A stretch of 64,000 nt of DNA from Daedaleopsis sinensis. Its lineage: Eukaryota > Basidiomycota > Agaricomycetes > Polyporales > Polyporaceae. Positions 38,667 through 49,793 of this stretch are shown here, one piece after another. Under the pieces are notes generated by a model that did no database searches, was not told the origin of the DNA, and saw nothing but the letters and a program-made list of their open reading frames with translations. The position numbers were made by a program, and so were the translations under genes. The DNA is taken from contig CM066301.1 in assembly GCA_033807695.1 (NCBI GenBank), forward strand, positions 1,922,001 to 1,986,000. Reading direction: 5' to 3'. Numbering within the stretch: position 1 is the first letter of the stretch; each line of letters opens with the position of its first letter.

Positions 38667-40615
38667 CTATGAAAGCTCGGGGTTCGTCGGCACTTCAGTG
38701 CTCTCCGATTCCTCCGACTCCTCAATACTCCCCGGCCGGCGGAATCTTGTACCGCCTTTCCCTCTCCCTGTCATTCTTCGATGGCCACGGCTGCGCACAT
38801 GCATCTCAAGCTTTGCGCTATCTACCATGACCGGCTGGTCCGGGTCGACGGTGCACACTTCGCAAACGACCCGCCGATGCGCGCTCAGCACCGCCAGTGG
38901 ACTGGCACTCTCGTGAGCATCTCGATGAATCACAGCAGCAGCACACGCAACGTTGTCCACTCACTCTGTCGGGCGGTCTCGAACCGCGAGCATCTCGGCC
39001 GCGGTCGAAGAGAGGGTCAGCGGGTCCTCGAGAGCTTCTCCGCCTAAGTACGCTGCAGCAACAACCACCGACATGAGTGACTAGCAGGAAGGAGCCGATC
39101 GGAGAGCCACGGACCTTCTGTGAGACGGCTCGCCACGTCTAGGACGTTCCTCTGCCACGCGTCCCCGAGCTCTGCGCGCGAACGTCTCAGTCCCACCGTA
39201 CTAGGGATAGAAGGAGCCATCACCGAGCACTGAGTACTGACCAGTCGCATCCAGCAGGTATGTAGGCACGATTGTCGGTCCATGCTCAGCCTGGGCTACG
39301 GCGTTCGCCGCGTTCACTGCCGGGAGGAGCTTGTTCCTGATCCAGGCGACTTGTCGCTTCGCGTACCGTCGCGTGCCCAGCTTCATCTGCTCGACCGCTT
39401 CTTGGAATGCGGCGTCAGACGGTGCCGGGGAGCTCAGGTAGTCGTGGAACTCCTTGTATCCTGGGGAGTCAGGCGGCGGGTCAGCTGCGCGCAACGCGGG
39501 GAGCTGGGCTTGGGGCCACGGAGGTCTGTGCCATACCGATTGACTGATAGATACCGAGAGTGTAGTCCATGTGTTCCGAGGACTCCGCGATGCCAGATGG
39601 CGTATTGCTGTCAGTGGACTCGGAGGCTATGGCTCGAAGGGTCTGTATCTCCTTCAACAGGCCTTGCTACTACGCCGTGGGGTAAGCAGCACTCGCGCCG
39701 GAGCAGCTGTGGTGCGTACCGCGATCATCTGGTCTACACGCTCGTCTAGACGAGGCTTCAAAACCTCCGGCTTGGCATACAGCCAAAAGCACAACGTGCG
39801 GTATCTTTCAAAGACCATAATTAGTGATTGCTCGTGTATGCCCGGAGCTGACGCTACACCCACCTCGGCTTCGACACGGTCTGCGATTGTTCGTGGATTA
39901 TCTCGCTCGCAAGCCGCCTGTTATCCAGGATAATGCGCAAATTGGTCAGGACCTTCCGCGAGTCTCTCCAGTGCCATCGTTGCGCAACCAGCGGGTCCAA
40001 CGACGTCAGCAGCTTGTGCAGATTCAGACAAATTTGAGGATCTGCGTCCGCGCTGGGTGCCGCCTCCGGGAGGTCGTGCAACAAAGCAAGTAGCTCTGGG
40101 GGAACGGAGGCCAAGGCCGTGGCATACGGTTCCGAGGGCATCCCGTTGCGTGCTGAAGTGCCCGGCTTGTCAAGCGAGGCCATACGTTCCGGGAAGATGA
40201 GGTGTTGGATCCAGTACGAAGTGCCGCCGACCACGATGGGCACTTCGTTCCTCCCGTGCGTCTCCTCGATCTGCGACCAGAGTCGATAATACGCCCAAAG
40301 CCCGACCAGTCACGCTGCAGCTGCACGTACCACATCGAGGGCGTCCTTGATCCAGTCCGGCCCAGTCAGCTGCTCCCCCGGCTGCTTGTAGTCCATGAGC
40401 AGGTGTTCCACGCCGCGCCGCTCTTCGACGGGGACCTTGTTCGTGATGACGTCCATCCCGGAGTACACCTGCATCGAGTCTGCATTGATGATCCGCGCAC
40501 CTGTGAAAGAGCACTGGCGGCGAGCAGAGGAGAGAGCGAGAGCGAGCTCGATGCCGAGCTTCGACTTGCCAACACCCGTCGTCCCACAGATGACAATGAG
40601 CGGCTTGGAGGTCAT
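38667..40615 (-). CDS. MOD5: tRNA dimethylallyltransferase (isopentenyltransferase) with C-terminal zinc finger
   Basis: Adds an isopentenyl group to A37 of certain tRNAs (i6A), in the cytosol, mitochondria or nucleus. Starting MTSKPLIVICGTTGVGKSKL, it has the P-loop GTTGVGKS, the catalytic NADSMQVYSGMDVITNK motif, HLLMDYKQPGE, and GGTSYWIQHLIFP. DSRKVLTNLRIILDN, YRTLCFWLYAKPEVL and KLGTRRYAKRQVAWIRNKLLP (residues contacting the anticodon arm in this family) follow. The final exon carries a matrin-type C2H2 zinc finger (CEVC ... HVRSRGH), as in eukaryotic MOD5/TRIT1, and ends in an acidic Ser/Glu tail. Several introns. Its start lies 245 bp downstream of the PRP38 stop on the same strand. Confidence 0.93.
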
Positions 40616-40859
40616 CTTGCTTAGCGTTGCATAGGATCTTTTCCAGAGGGACCAGATGGACGTCTAGACAGGACTTGAGATGGGAGGATGCGCACTAGCA
40701 TTGGTATGGTATGGTACACACCACCATTCAGCAACAAGGGTAAGAGATCAAGAAAGCTCAGGCGCTCACAATGCGTACGATGACGTCGAGTATATAGACT
40801 GTGCAACAACTTTCAACATACATAGGGCAGCTGCTACGACGAGAGTACAGCACAGAAAA

Positions 40860-41971
40860 TCACGCCGTATCCATCCGATCTGGGGAGATACTCCGGCTAC
40901 GAGAGCGGAACCGTCCTGCAGGAGAGCCACCCACAGACCGGCCGTTGGCGCGGTCTGGCGAAATGCTGCGACTCCGCGAGCGGTACGGGGACCGCGACCC
41001 AGACCGGCTGCGCGAAATATACCGCGAGCCCGCGGGCGACGGAGAGCGGCGCGACCGGCTCGGGCTCGCACTCCCCGAGGGCGAACCGCTCTTCGCGCGC
41101 GGACTGCGGCCCCTGCTCCTGCTCTTGCTCCTGTCGGTGCTCCGACTCCTGCTCCTGCTCCTCTCGCTCTCGTGCTCGCTCTTGCCTTCCATCGCGTCAA
41201 GTAGCCGGCTCTTGCGCGGCCCGATCTCGCCTAGCTCCTCTAACACGTCGCGCTTCGTCAGCCGCGGCAGGATGAGGTCGCACACCCGCTCCTCGGTCAA
41301 CAGCTGGTCCACGAACTCGTCCATGTGGAGGAGCGTGTAGCCGCCTGCGTGTGCGTGAGCGTGGACGTCTTTGTGTGAGGAACAGTGACAGAGCGCGGAC
41401 GTACCCATTCCGAGGTATCGTATTTTTCGGTAGTCCTTGAGGAGAGGTTCGAGGATTTCGTACACATCCACCGGGCGGAACGTCATGCGTATGTAGAAGA
41501 CGGCCAAGGCTCGTAGATACCTTGTTGAAAGACCTGACTCAGTGATTGGGACAGCCGATCTGGGATGTGTACGCACTTGAACTCGTCTGCCTGTAGGTAC
41601 TCCAACAAGATCTCCTTCTCCGGCTGGATCTGCAGCATCTTCAGGAGCAAGCATAGGAACTCCGTTGGCTTTTGGTTGCCGTACACCCCGCCAATCGCTT
41701 TCAGCTCAATAGCCTTGTCGATGATGGTCTCGGCTACACGTCGCAATGGCTCAGTGTCCCCTCTGCTCACGCGCAACCTCGCACCGTACCTGTGAGCGCG
41801 AAACAGTGTTCCTTCCAGAAGTTGGAGTCATATATGCGGGCCCGGATGACGGATTCAACTAGGTACTAGGCACTCAGTTTTGAATGTCTTCCATATGCAT
41901 GGAAACACAGGTCATACCTGAGGATTTTGACCATGAATAGCGATTGCTCCCCGGACGGTGGTGTTGGCCAT
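40860..41971 (-). CDS. PRP38: Pre-mRNA-splicing factor 38 (Prp38)
   Basis: Component of the precatalytic spliceosome B complex, needed for activation. The ATG at 41971 gives MANTTVRGAIAIHGQNPQ, the conserved PRP38 start. The next exons encode RARIYDSNFWKEHCFALT, IGGVYGNQKPTEFLCLLLKM, LQIQPEKEILLEYLQADEFK, YLRALAVFYIRMTFRPVDVY and MDEFVDQLLTEERVCDLILP. The C-terminal ~100 residues are an Arg/Ser dipeptide-rich tail ending SPDRMDTA with a TGA at 40860-40862; metazoan PRP38A/B have comparable RS tails, whereas budding yeast Prp38 lacks one. The frame is open upstream of 41971, but the conserved N-terminus fixes the start. Introns are short. Confidence 0.95.
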
Positions 41972-42351
41972 GGCGAACGCGTTATTTGTCGTTATTTGCG
42001 CACTTTCGCGTTCTTGACGCGGACGTCTGACTGGAATAGGCAACACCGTGTTCGAACCCTGCTGGCCTCTCGTGCGCGCTTGGCGGGTATGTTTAGCATG
42101 AGCTATAGTATTAATGAAGCGTACCCCCACAGACCTCCGCATGTTCGTATTCATGAAGCACGCAATAGACACGCGACTTGCAAGTTCATGATCATCATCG
42201 TAGCGTCAACAATACAAGAAGTCGTAGGCGCGATCCTCAAAGGACATCCGCGTTACCCGTCCTTAGTACTAGGTACGACTACTGACTAGTACTGACTACT
42301 GAGCACAGAACTTGCATGAAACCCACACTATATGACAGTATGGTTCACGGA
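41972..42351. other. PRP38 upstream region
   Basis: Between the PRP38 start and the SurE-like stop, both on the minus strand. Contains a small ACTACTGA duplication near 42280-42300. No RNA gene recognised. Confidence 0.5.
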
Positions 42352-43893
42352 CTAGAGCCGCGTAGACTGGATGTTGATGGAGGAGGCAAGGCGTTGCTGG
42401 ATCGGCAAGGCAAGACGTTCTGGCGCATCGTAGTCAATGGAGAAGATGCTGACAGCGGTCTCGCAACCTGCGCTAATCGGGGTCTCGCCTATAGACAAAG
42501 TCAGCACCAGTGCGACACCTGGTGAGTATTATGGGCGTGTCACGAACCAGGGTCTTCACGGATACCATTGATGTTGGTGTTTACGCCAGTGGCCTCACTA
42601 CGAGCGGACATGAGACGATGTTATGTCCAATGATACAATATAGACCGACTTACAGGTCTTTGGAGAAAGGCAAACCGGTGGTCTCATTGATGAAGATCTG
42701 GTTCACGACTGCACCACCGGTCAAACGAGTGAACCTGAGGGGAGGCTATGCATAGATTCGCGTCTCAGCGATGCAATGAGATTTTGGATCAGAAAATCGC
42801 TACGAACCGCGGTGCAGTTGCTCCCTGGGCCGAAGGTAGGGATGTTGACTCTGCAGCTGCAATATCAGTAACTAAAATGAGTGAAGAGACAGGTGATACT
42901 TACGACATGCCAACACCGAGGGGAAGCAGGCGCGACGTCGTCGTGTTGACTCCGTTTGCCACAGCACGGACGACATTCACAACGACCTGGGCACGTCTCA
43001 GATCTTTGGGAAAGCATAACACGAAGTGCTGAACTTACGTTAGCTGCCAAGACAGCAGGATCGTTCCCGTCGCCGGTCAGGGTCGTGAAGGAGCGGTGCG
43101 TCGAGTTGCCTGCAGAGAACGCGATGGCGGGGAGCTACCAAGTGATATAATGGACTCGATCAGCGAGATTTCCGGCTAACCAACAAGACTCTTGTACCCC
43201 GCGCTCAACAGAGACATAGGTTGCACCGACAGTACCACTTAGAGTGAACACGAACGGCCCGTTGTTTTGTCCCTCATTTGGTCCAGATACCACGAGATCG
43301 ATGGGAGCGCTGCCGAACTTTTTGGGCGCGATGATGTCAATACCAAAGACAGCCTGGTAATCCGCACGCCTTATCAGCCAGTTCTAGGGATATATCTCCG
43401 CGATTCTCACCGCAGCAGAGGGTGTGCCGTTGAAATAGACTGCACGCAAGGAAGTTAGGTCAGTTGACCTAAATTGCTCGTCGGAGCTGAGGTCTACTCA
43501 CAGAGGTCACCGTTGTCTGCATCTTGGCCGAAGTATGGAGCCCCGACGGGAATGGAGCCAAATTCCCCACCAGGCGCGGTGATGTTGGTCGTGGGCAGGA
43601 CAAAAGTACCACCTTTGCCTGACTGCTGGACGGCGGGGCTGGCGATGGATGAGTATGTGTAAGCTTGCAGACGATAGTTGGCTTGCTCACCCAACCATGA
43701 GCACGTCGTGGCCATCTGCTTTCAGCGCAGTGTACGTGGCACTGGGCGAACATCAGCACAGGGAGTACATCACTAGAGGACGAGAGGCGTACCGAATGTT
43801 GGCGGAAGCCCAACTATCATCGTTTGTGAGCAGGATGTTGAGGCCCGCGGCGCAAGACGCGAGGGCGAGAAGATGCGCGGTGCTCGTGAACAT
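42352..43893 (-). CDS. Secreted SurE-like phosphatase/nucleotidase
   Basis: SurE-family enzymes are metal-dependent phosphatases acting on nucleotides and other phosphomonoesters. The ATG at 43893 gives a signal peptide (MFTSTAHLLALASCAAG) leading straight into LNILLTNDDSWASANIR, where the Asp-Asp pair is the metal ligand. Later exons encode ATYTALKADGHDVLMV, PAVQQSGKGGTFVLPTTN (conserved Ser-Gly), IDLVVSGPNEGQNNG (conserved Asn), TVGATYVSVERG, PAIAFSAGNSTHRSF, VNVVRAVANGVN, and VNIPTFGPGSNCT. The terminal ETAVSIFSIDYDAPERLAL ends at a TAG at 42352-42354. Eight or so introns. The signal peptide indicates an extracellular or vacuolar enzyme, unlike cytosolic bacterial SurE. Substrate unknown. 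Confidence 0.88.
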
Positions 43894-45941
43894 CTGGTCG
43901 GTGATTAGGAGGGTCTCGAAGTGGGGGGTTGAGCCGCAGCGTCTCGAGCATCCACTCTGCGCTGATTTTGTACCCAGCAAGGCGTCGACACGATCACGAC
44001 AACATTACAGTCATCCCAGGAGCGCCGGTCTGGACGCGAGCACGGTTGGCGAATGGGCAAGGCCAATGGAACGCACGTTGGTGGCCTCGTTGACAGGCAT
44101 TTGTACGGCCGAGAGACGGCGCGGGTGAATACGCAAAGCCATGATGCATGGCCATAAGAGTGGATCCTTGCTAGACGGTTCTCTGGATGACAGTCCTGGG
44201 GAAGTCGACGAACAAAGTCAGCACAGGTCGAACCGTGTATGGAGGTGCCAACAGGCACAAGAAGCATTGAACTGACCATGACTGTCTTCTCTAGATCTAG
44301 CAAGTAGGCCTTACGGCATTTACATAGTGGTGAGAGGATCAGAGATGTTGGATTATTTTTATCTGCAGCCTCGGTGGTGTAAGCTGCTCATGATGATTTT
44401 GCGAACGTGCTGCCGCGCGATAAATCAAGCTGGGGGACTCAGTAAGTGCTCAGATGCCTATGGGAGCAGACATGGTTACTTACGTGCCTGTGGTCTGCAA
44501 GCTGGTTGCAAGTAGGCTAGGTCACCGTGCAACATGCGTAGCCGCCGGGTGTAGGTGTGTCGAATCAAACGCCGGTCGATGACGTTATGTACATAGGACG
44601 TTGGCGCGCAGTCAACTATTAATATATTAATCCCAGCTTCCGAGTCCACCGTGGCCTGAAGTTCTCATCTCGATCTCCTCGCGGTAAATCACTACAACGC
44701 TTCACTGCTGCTCACCAGCTCTGCTACACGTTTCTACGACGTCAATCACCACTGCATAGTGTGGAAGATGCCTCTAGCATCGTAATAAGGCCTGGCCAGA
44801 ACTGCAGGAGCTACCACACTCAGAGTTCTAGGCTCATTGTCAAGGTAGATGGTTTTCAATCAAGTAAGCCATGCGATTGGGTACTCCACTAGCATACATA
44901 AGATATGGTTACCCCAGTGGTGTCATCCACCGCTATCCTTGCAGCCATCCAGAGTCGCCGCCCCTTTGGCCTGCAAGCCTCACGCTAAGGTATATCATAT
45001 TGGGAGGGGCGACCACTTCGCTGCTGAGACCATTCGTCACGGTCAACATATATCAGCATATATCAGGAAACGAGAGCACACTCGCTGCGCCCACCTGATA
45101 CGGAACTGCGGTGCGTGTATTCAACCGTGCTTCAAACTAGCTCCTTCGTAGCTGACGCAGGCTTAGGACCTTAGGTTGTGCTTGGATTCCATATTGTTAC
45201 CTCACATCGAGGCAACGGCTTTCCGCCATGGAGTACGTTTAATACACTCCCAATGGGATGTGTTCACTTGGTCGGAAATGGACCATGGCTTTTACCGCCG
45301 TGTACATTTCAGCTATGAACGACTACCTCACGCATGTCCGTCAAACGAGGACAAGACAGTGGGGGTGGAAGGACGTGTCTGTCTAGTGTCGAACTAGGCC
45401 ATCTCATATATCCGGTGGACGGACACCGATGGACGAGGATGTGCAGACCTGACCTGCGTATCGACGGGCCCTTGAAACTGTCCTGGTGGTAAGTGTCCTC
45501 TAGTCCTCATTGACCAGGGAACAATGCTTAATCTTTGATCAGATATGATGAATGCGTCCGCGCACTAGTGTGTTGCATTGTCTTGTTTTGTGGTCGGAAA
45601 CGGCATGGCAATCGCGATAGTAAGCGTGTACTCCCGGCTCCAACAGGGCACAGGGGGTTTGCTCTGCAGAACAGAGTCCGTTTGATAACGAATCAGTCGG
45701 AGGGATGGCAGGTGCAGAACGGACGTTCGAAGATGTATTTACGTGTATGTAGTCACGGAAAGAATGACTGTGAGCCTCTCGGAGAGCGGGAACGCTGTCG
45801 TTTGCGACCATCATCGCCACTGCTAGAGTCTGTTGTACACCTACCACTGGACCTTACATCCCACTCAGGGCGCGGCGCGGCAACTCCTCCACGCACCAAT
45901 CGCGACTTTTACTGTCTTTCTTGTGCACAACCCGCCAAGCG
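43894..45941. other. Gene-free stretch between SurE-like and Rco1-like genes
   Basis: About 2 kb divergent region. Short open frames (for example 44849-45151, plus strand) show no domain, conserved motif or exon structure. There is an AT-rich palindromic patch (TTAATATATTAA) near 44617 and a short CATATATCAG duplication near 45047-45069. Nothing else identified. Confidence 0.5.
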
Positions 45942-48900
45942 ATGGCCTCGGTCGAGAGCGTGCCCGCGTTCTTGCAGCCAGGGGTGTCTGTGTCACAACC
46001 ACCCCACCTCGAGGGCGATCCATCCTTGGCTACGGAAATCCTCCCTGGCCCGCCTCCTCTTGCGTCCCTTCACCAGGCCGCGATACTGAAGAAAGACCCA
46101 AAAAAACCCTCTGTGGCATACTCGTATCTCCCTGCGTCCGACCCGGGGACCACTTATACCACCCATTTCGCGCTGGGCTTGGTTTCCGCAGCTCCCTCCG
46201 CTATGGACGGGTCTCGGAGGAAACGAGCTCGTCTGGACAAAGGGTGCGTCTGTGTGCTTTGTCTCGCGCCGACAAGAGCTGATTTGAAGTTTCATGGAAC
46301 GGATCACATTGGCATCCGCGTTATATCGCGAAACCGGTCGCTCTCATGCGCTTGCTGTCGCCCACGCCAACAGCGTCGAGAGCAGCAGATCCCAACGTGC
46401 TTCCGCACGCAGCCTCGCCGTGGTGGCTCCCCCCGCCGACCCTATCGTCTTGCCGGAAGCGACCGCTTCGTCATCACACGTCTTGTCGGACTTTGATCCT
46501 GCTCTTTTACCACTCGATTCCGACGACGCTATGGTCTCGCGGGCCACGTCTTTCCACCCCGAAGATTCACCTCCAGAAGCCGCGGAGAGCTCGAAACGAC
46601 ATCGTCCGCGACCGACCAAAGATAAGGGGAAGGGGAGGGAGAGGGATACAATGGTGAAGGTGAAGGAGGAGCCAGGCGTGGTTTCGTTGAGTGGCGACAT
46701 CGCTCCCTCATTGGTGAGTTCCTCATTTCTATGCACATCTCCCGAGTTCGTGACCCCGTGTGCAGGCCAACGAAGACCATTGCTCGGCCTGTCGGTCACT
46801 AGGCGCGCTGGTGTATTGCGACGGGTGTCCTAGAGCCTTTCATTGGTTATGTCTTGATCCTCCGATGGAGGCCACGGACTTGCCGGAAGGAGAATCTAGA
46901 TGGTTCTGTCCGGCATGTCTATTGGAGCAGGTAAAGTGCCGAACCAAAGTTCTATCGTATCATCGTTAATCAGTACCGCGTCTAGCGACCTTCCCCTAAA
47001 CCCCCAGCATCCCTCAAGTTCATGGCGCCCCTTGTCCACGAGCTCGGATCAAAGATGCCCGCTGAATTTCAGCTTCCCTCAGACATTCGTTCGTTCTTCA
47101 AGGACGGTCAGTTCCGCAGCTTCATCTGGAGCTTTCCCACTCGATCTCACTAGCCACGTATACAGTGGGTACTGGTCCCAGAGGCACATATCAAGACGCC
47201 TCCGAGATCAAACCACCCCGTTTCAAGTAAGATATCTGTCCGCTTGGCAACCTGACCTTCTTCTAATAATCTCTCCAGCCGCCTCGGCCAGTTGGAAGAC
47301 CGTGATCCCTATAAACTGAAGGGACGGAGTGGCGAACCCATCCTCTGCTTCCGTTGCGGGACATCGGCTCTGCCTCCGGGTTTATCTGCAGATTCCCCCA
47401 CCATCAAACGAGCTAGGAGGGCAACGTCGAGCAACGCCAATAACTATGAGACCGGGAGAGCCATCATTTCATGCGACTATTGCCATCTGCATTGGCATCT
47501 GGACTGCGTTGACCCCCCGATGATTCTCATGCCACCCTGGTCGAAGAAGTGGATGTGCCCGAATCACGCTGAACACGTCTTGGTGAGAAACCGGTCTGGA
47601 TGCGCGATTCATCCGTTCCATCGTCCTCTAACCTATCTTACAGCAGTCGAAACACCGCATACCTCGAGCAAACGCGACACCGATCGAGATCACCAAGCCA
47701 CGGCAGTATAACAACGGCAACATCGAGATCGTTCAAGCCGATAACCCGCCCCCGCCTCAGCTCGTGCCCGACCGGCTCAACGTGGACGAAGTGCTCATCA
47801 ACGGCCGGCGGTATCGAGTGCCAGAGCGGATCATCACTCTGGACTTTTGGGATAAGATCTCGAGGAATCGCAGAGGCGAATCTGCATCCGATGGGTGAGC
47901 GGAATCTTTCGTGAAGTGCGGAGTGGTTTTACTCACAAGTTTGGGAGTAGAGAGATCGACAGCGCAAGCGTCATGTCGTCACCGCTCACATCATTGAGCT
48001 CGCTCGACGACGGAGAGAGTGTGCCCCCATTCTCCATGGAACCGTTAGGGTACAGTCACGATGACATGCAATTCGCTCAGGTGAGGTCACTCATACGTCT
48101 ACGCGATCGCCATGCTCATTACAGAAGGGCGGACAGATGCTTTGCGAGATGCAGCTGAAGTCCTCTTCCAGTTCGTCCGCCGGGGGGCTAGAGCGGACTA
48201 AGAGCCGTACCAACGGCGTACACAAGGTGAAGCCTATCATCAAGATCGAGCCTCAAGAAGGAATGCCCAAGGTGTGTGCCCTCAAGCCTGGTCTTCTGCT
48301 GGATGACATATCGCAATACGTGTGCAGAGTCATCGACATAGTACCATGAATGGCATCGCTGCTCCGAGCAGTATATCGGCAGAGACCTCACGTCCGCGCC
48401 GTACTGCTGCGCCTCGAGCGACCCCTGGCAGCTCGCGATCGTCAAGGAGAACCGGTCGGCCTGGGAACGAGGACCGAATGGATGTCGACTTCGAGCTTCC
48501 CGAGCTCATCATCTCCTCCGGGAAACGGCCTGATGCTCGTCGCAAGGCGGCCAGACCACCCGAGCCAGTCGTATCTCCTCCGGCGCCAGTCCCGAGCCTG
48601 AATGGAGTTCAGCACGCCCCAGCAGAGAACGACGTTGTTGAGATCCCAGCACCTCAGCCTGCTTCAACGTCTTCAAGAGCGAAGAGGAGCCGTCCGCCCG
48701 CTCGGCAGAAGACAAGCTCCTCCAAAGTGACCATCAAGCCCGACCCCGACCAGCACGTCGTCGACCTGTCGAAGCTCGAGCCCCCGCCCCCACCGCAGAA
48801 GTCCGGGTCGAGCAAGAGAAAGACCAACGGCGACTCCGCCCATCGCCACCACAAGCCCGTCACGCCCCCTACCACTACCACCAACGGCCAGGCCCCGGCG

Positions 48901-49149
48901 GAGAAGACCCAAGCGACACCCACCCTGAAGATCCGTCTCCCGCGGCTCGGCGCCTTCAACACGCCCTCGACGACGCTGGCCAGCCAGTCGGCTGCAGTGG
49001 ACGCGTCGAACTTGAGCGTGAAGGCTTCCCCGGCGAAAGCCCCCGCGCCGTCCGCCGCCGCGTCGCGCCCCAGACGTTCCTTGCGCCGGCAGACGTCGAT
49101 TCCCACCGCCCTGAACTCTGCGTCCGTAAGCGAGGCAGGTTCATCGTGA
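45942..49149 (+). CDS. Double-PHD-finger protein, Rco1/PHF12-like histone deacetylase complex subunit
   Basis: Rco1-type proteins are subunits of the Rpd3S/Clr6-II (Sin3) deacetylase complex, which acts on transcribed chromatin. The ATG at 45942 gives MASVESVPAFLQPG. The N-terminal segment includes DGSRRKRARLDKG. PHD1 is near 46765-46930 (EDHCSACRSLGALVYCDGCP, FHWLCLDPPM, WFCPAC). The family-typical linker is KFMAPLVHELGSKMPAEFQL then PSDIRSFFKD. PHD2 is near 47338-47580 (CFRCG, CDYCHLHWHLDCVDPP, KWMCPNH). After it, INGRRYRVPERIITLDFWDK is a hallmark of this group. The C-terminal half is disordered and Pro/Ser/Lys-rich and ends SVSEAGSS at a TGA at 49147-49149. There are about ten introns, and the spliced frame is consistent throughout the motifs. 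Confidence 0.88.
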
Positions 49150-49793
49150 GGGGGATCGTCGGCGGTCGCTGAGCGGCTGAGCCTGCTTGGCAATGGCTGA
49201 GGGGCTCCGCCGCGGCCGCCCTCGCTCCGTTCCGCCCTGCGACTTCCACAGACCGGCTACGACAGGTCCCTTATCGTTATACATTCATGTCGTGTCCCGC
49301 ATCGCTTTCGTAGTACTGTAAGGCAATGTATTCCACTCCCTCGTAGCATCCGAGCGCGCCGTGACTGGACTATCAGTGCGGCGTTCTTCTGCTCCTGTAA
49401 TTAGGCCTGGACATCAGTCCTCGCAACATACTACGATGTCCTGTCCCGCTATGTAGATCACGACTTTAAGCCCGAATGATCACATAGTGGTATGATGGTT
49501 CGAGGGTCAGTTCCTGGGGCGCTTACAAGATATCGCCTTCGAACCCTTCTCCTTCGTTCATCCATAGAGGCAGGGGGTCCGAGCTGAGCGTTATGTCTGT
49601 GCAAGTAACGGTGCATCTTTTAAATCTCTTAGAAGAGACGTAAGGTAAGGGAATTCATAGACAGCTCGTTTATCACACATGACTATCGTTACAACACTCG
49701 TAGTATACAAGTTCGTGTGGTTTTACCACGTCGTAGGGCTACGTGAGTTAAGTCAGCGTTACAGTGACTAATATACAACCGTCAGAACAGAAC
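49150..49793. other. Convergent 3' flanks of the PHD protein and OPT transporter
   Basis: No ORF, repeat or RNA gene recognised. The OPT C-terminus could extend here by one small exon (donor GGGTGAGT at its stop, acceptor ATATTAG near 49769). Confidence 0.45.

Noticed and set aside
38975..39000. Second B-box-like GGTTCGAGACC (minus strand)
   Set aside because: Lies at the edge of the isopentenyltransferase zinc-finger exon region; no cloverleaf possible.
42020..42075. tRNA-like B box (GGTTCGAAC on the minus strand)
   Set aside because: No matching A box, acceptor stem or cloverleaf could be built around it. No tRNA gene was found anywhere in the window.
44849..45151. 100-codon plus-strand frame
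   Set aside because: No similarity, no splice context, AT/GC composition like flanking intergenic DNA.
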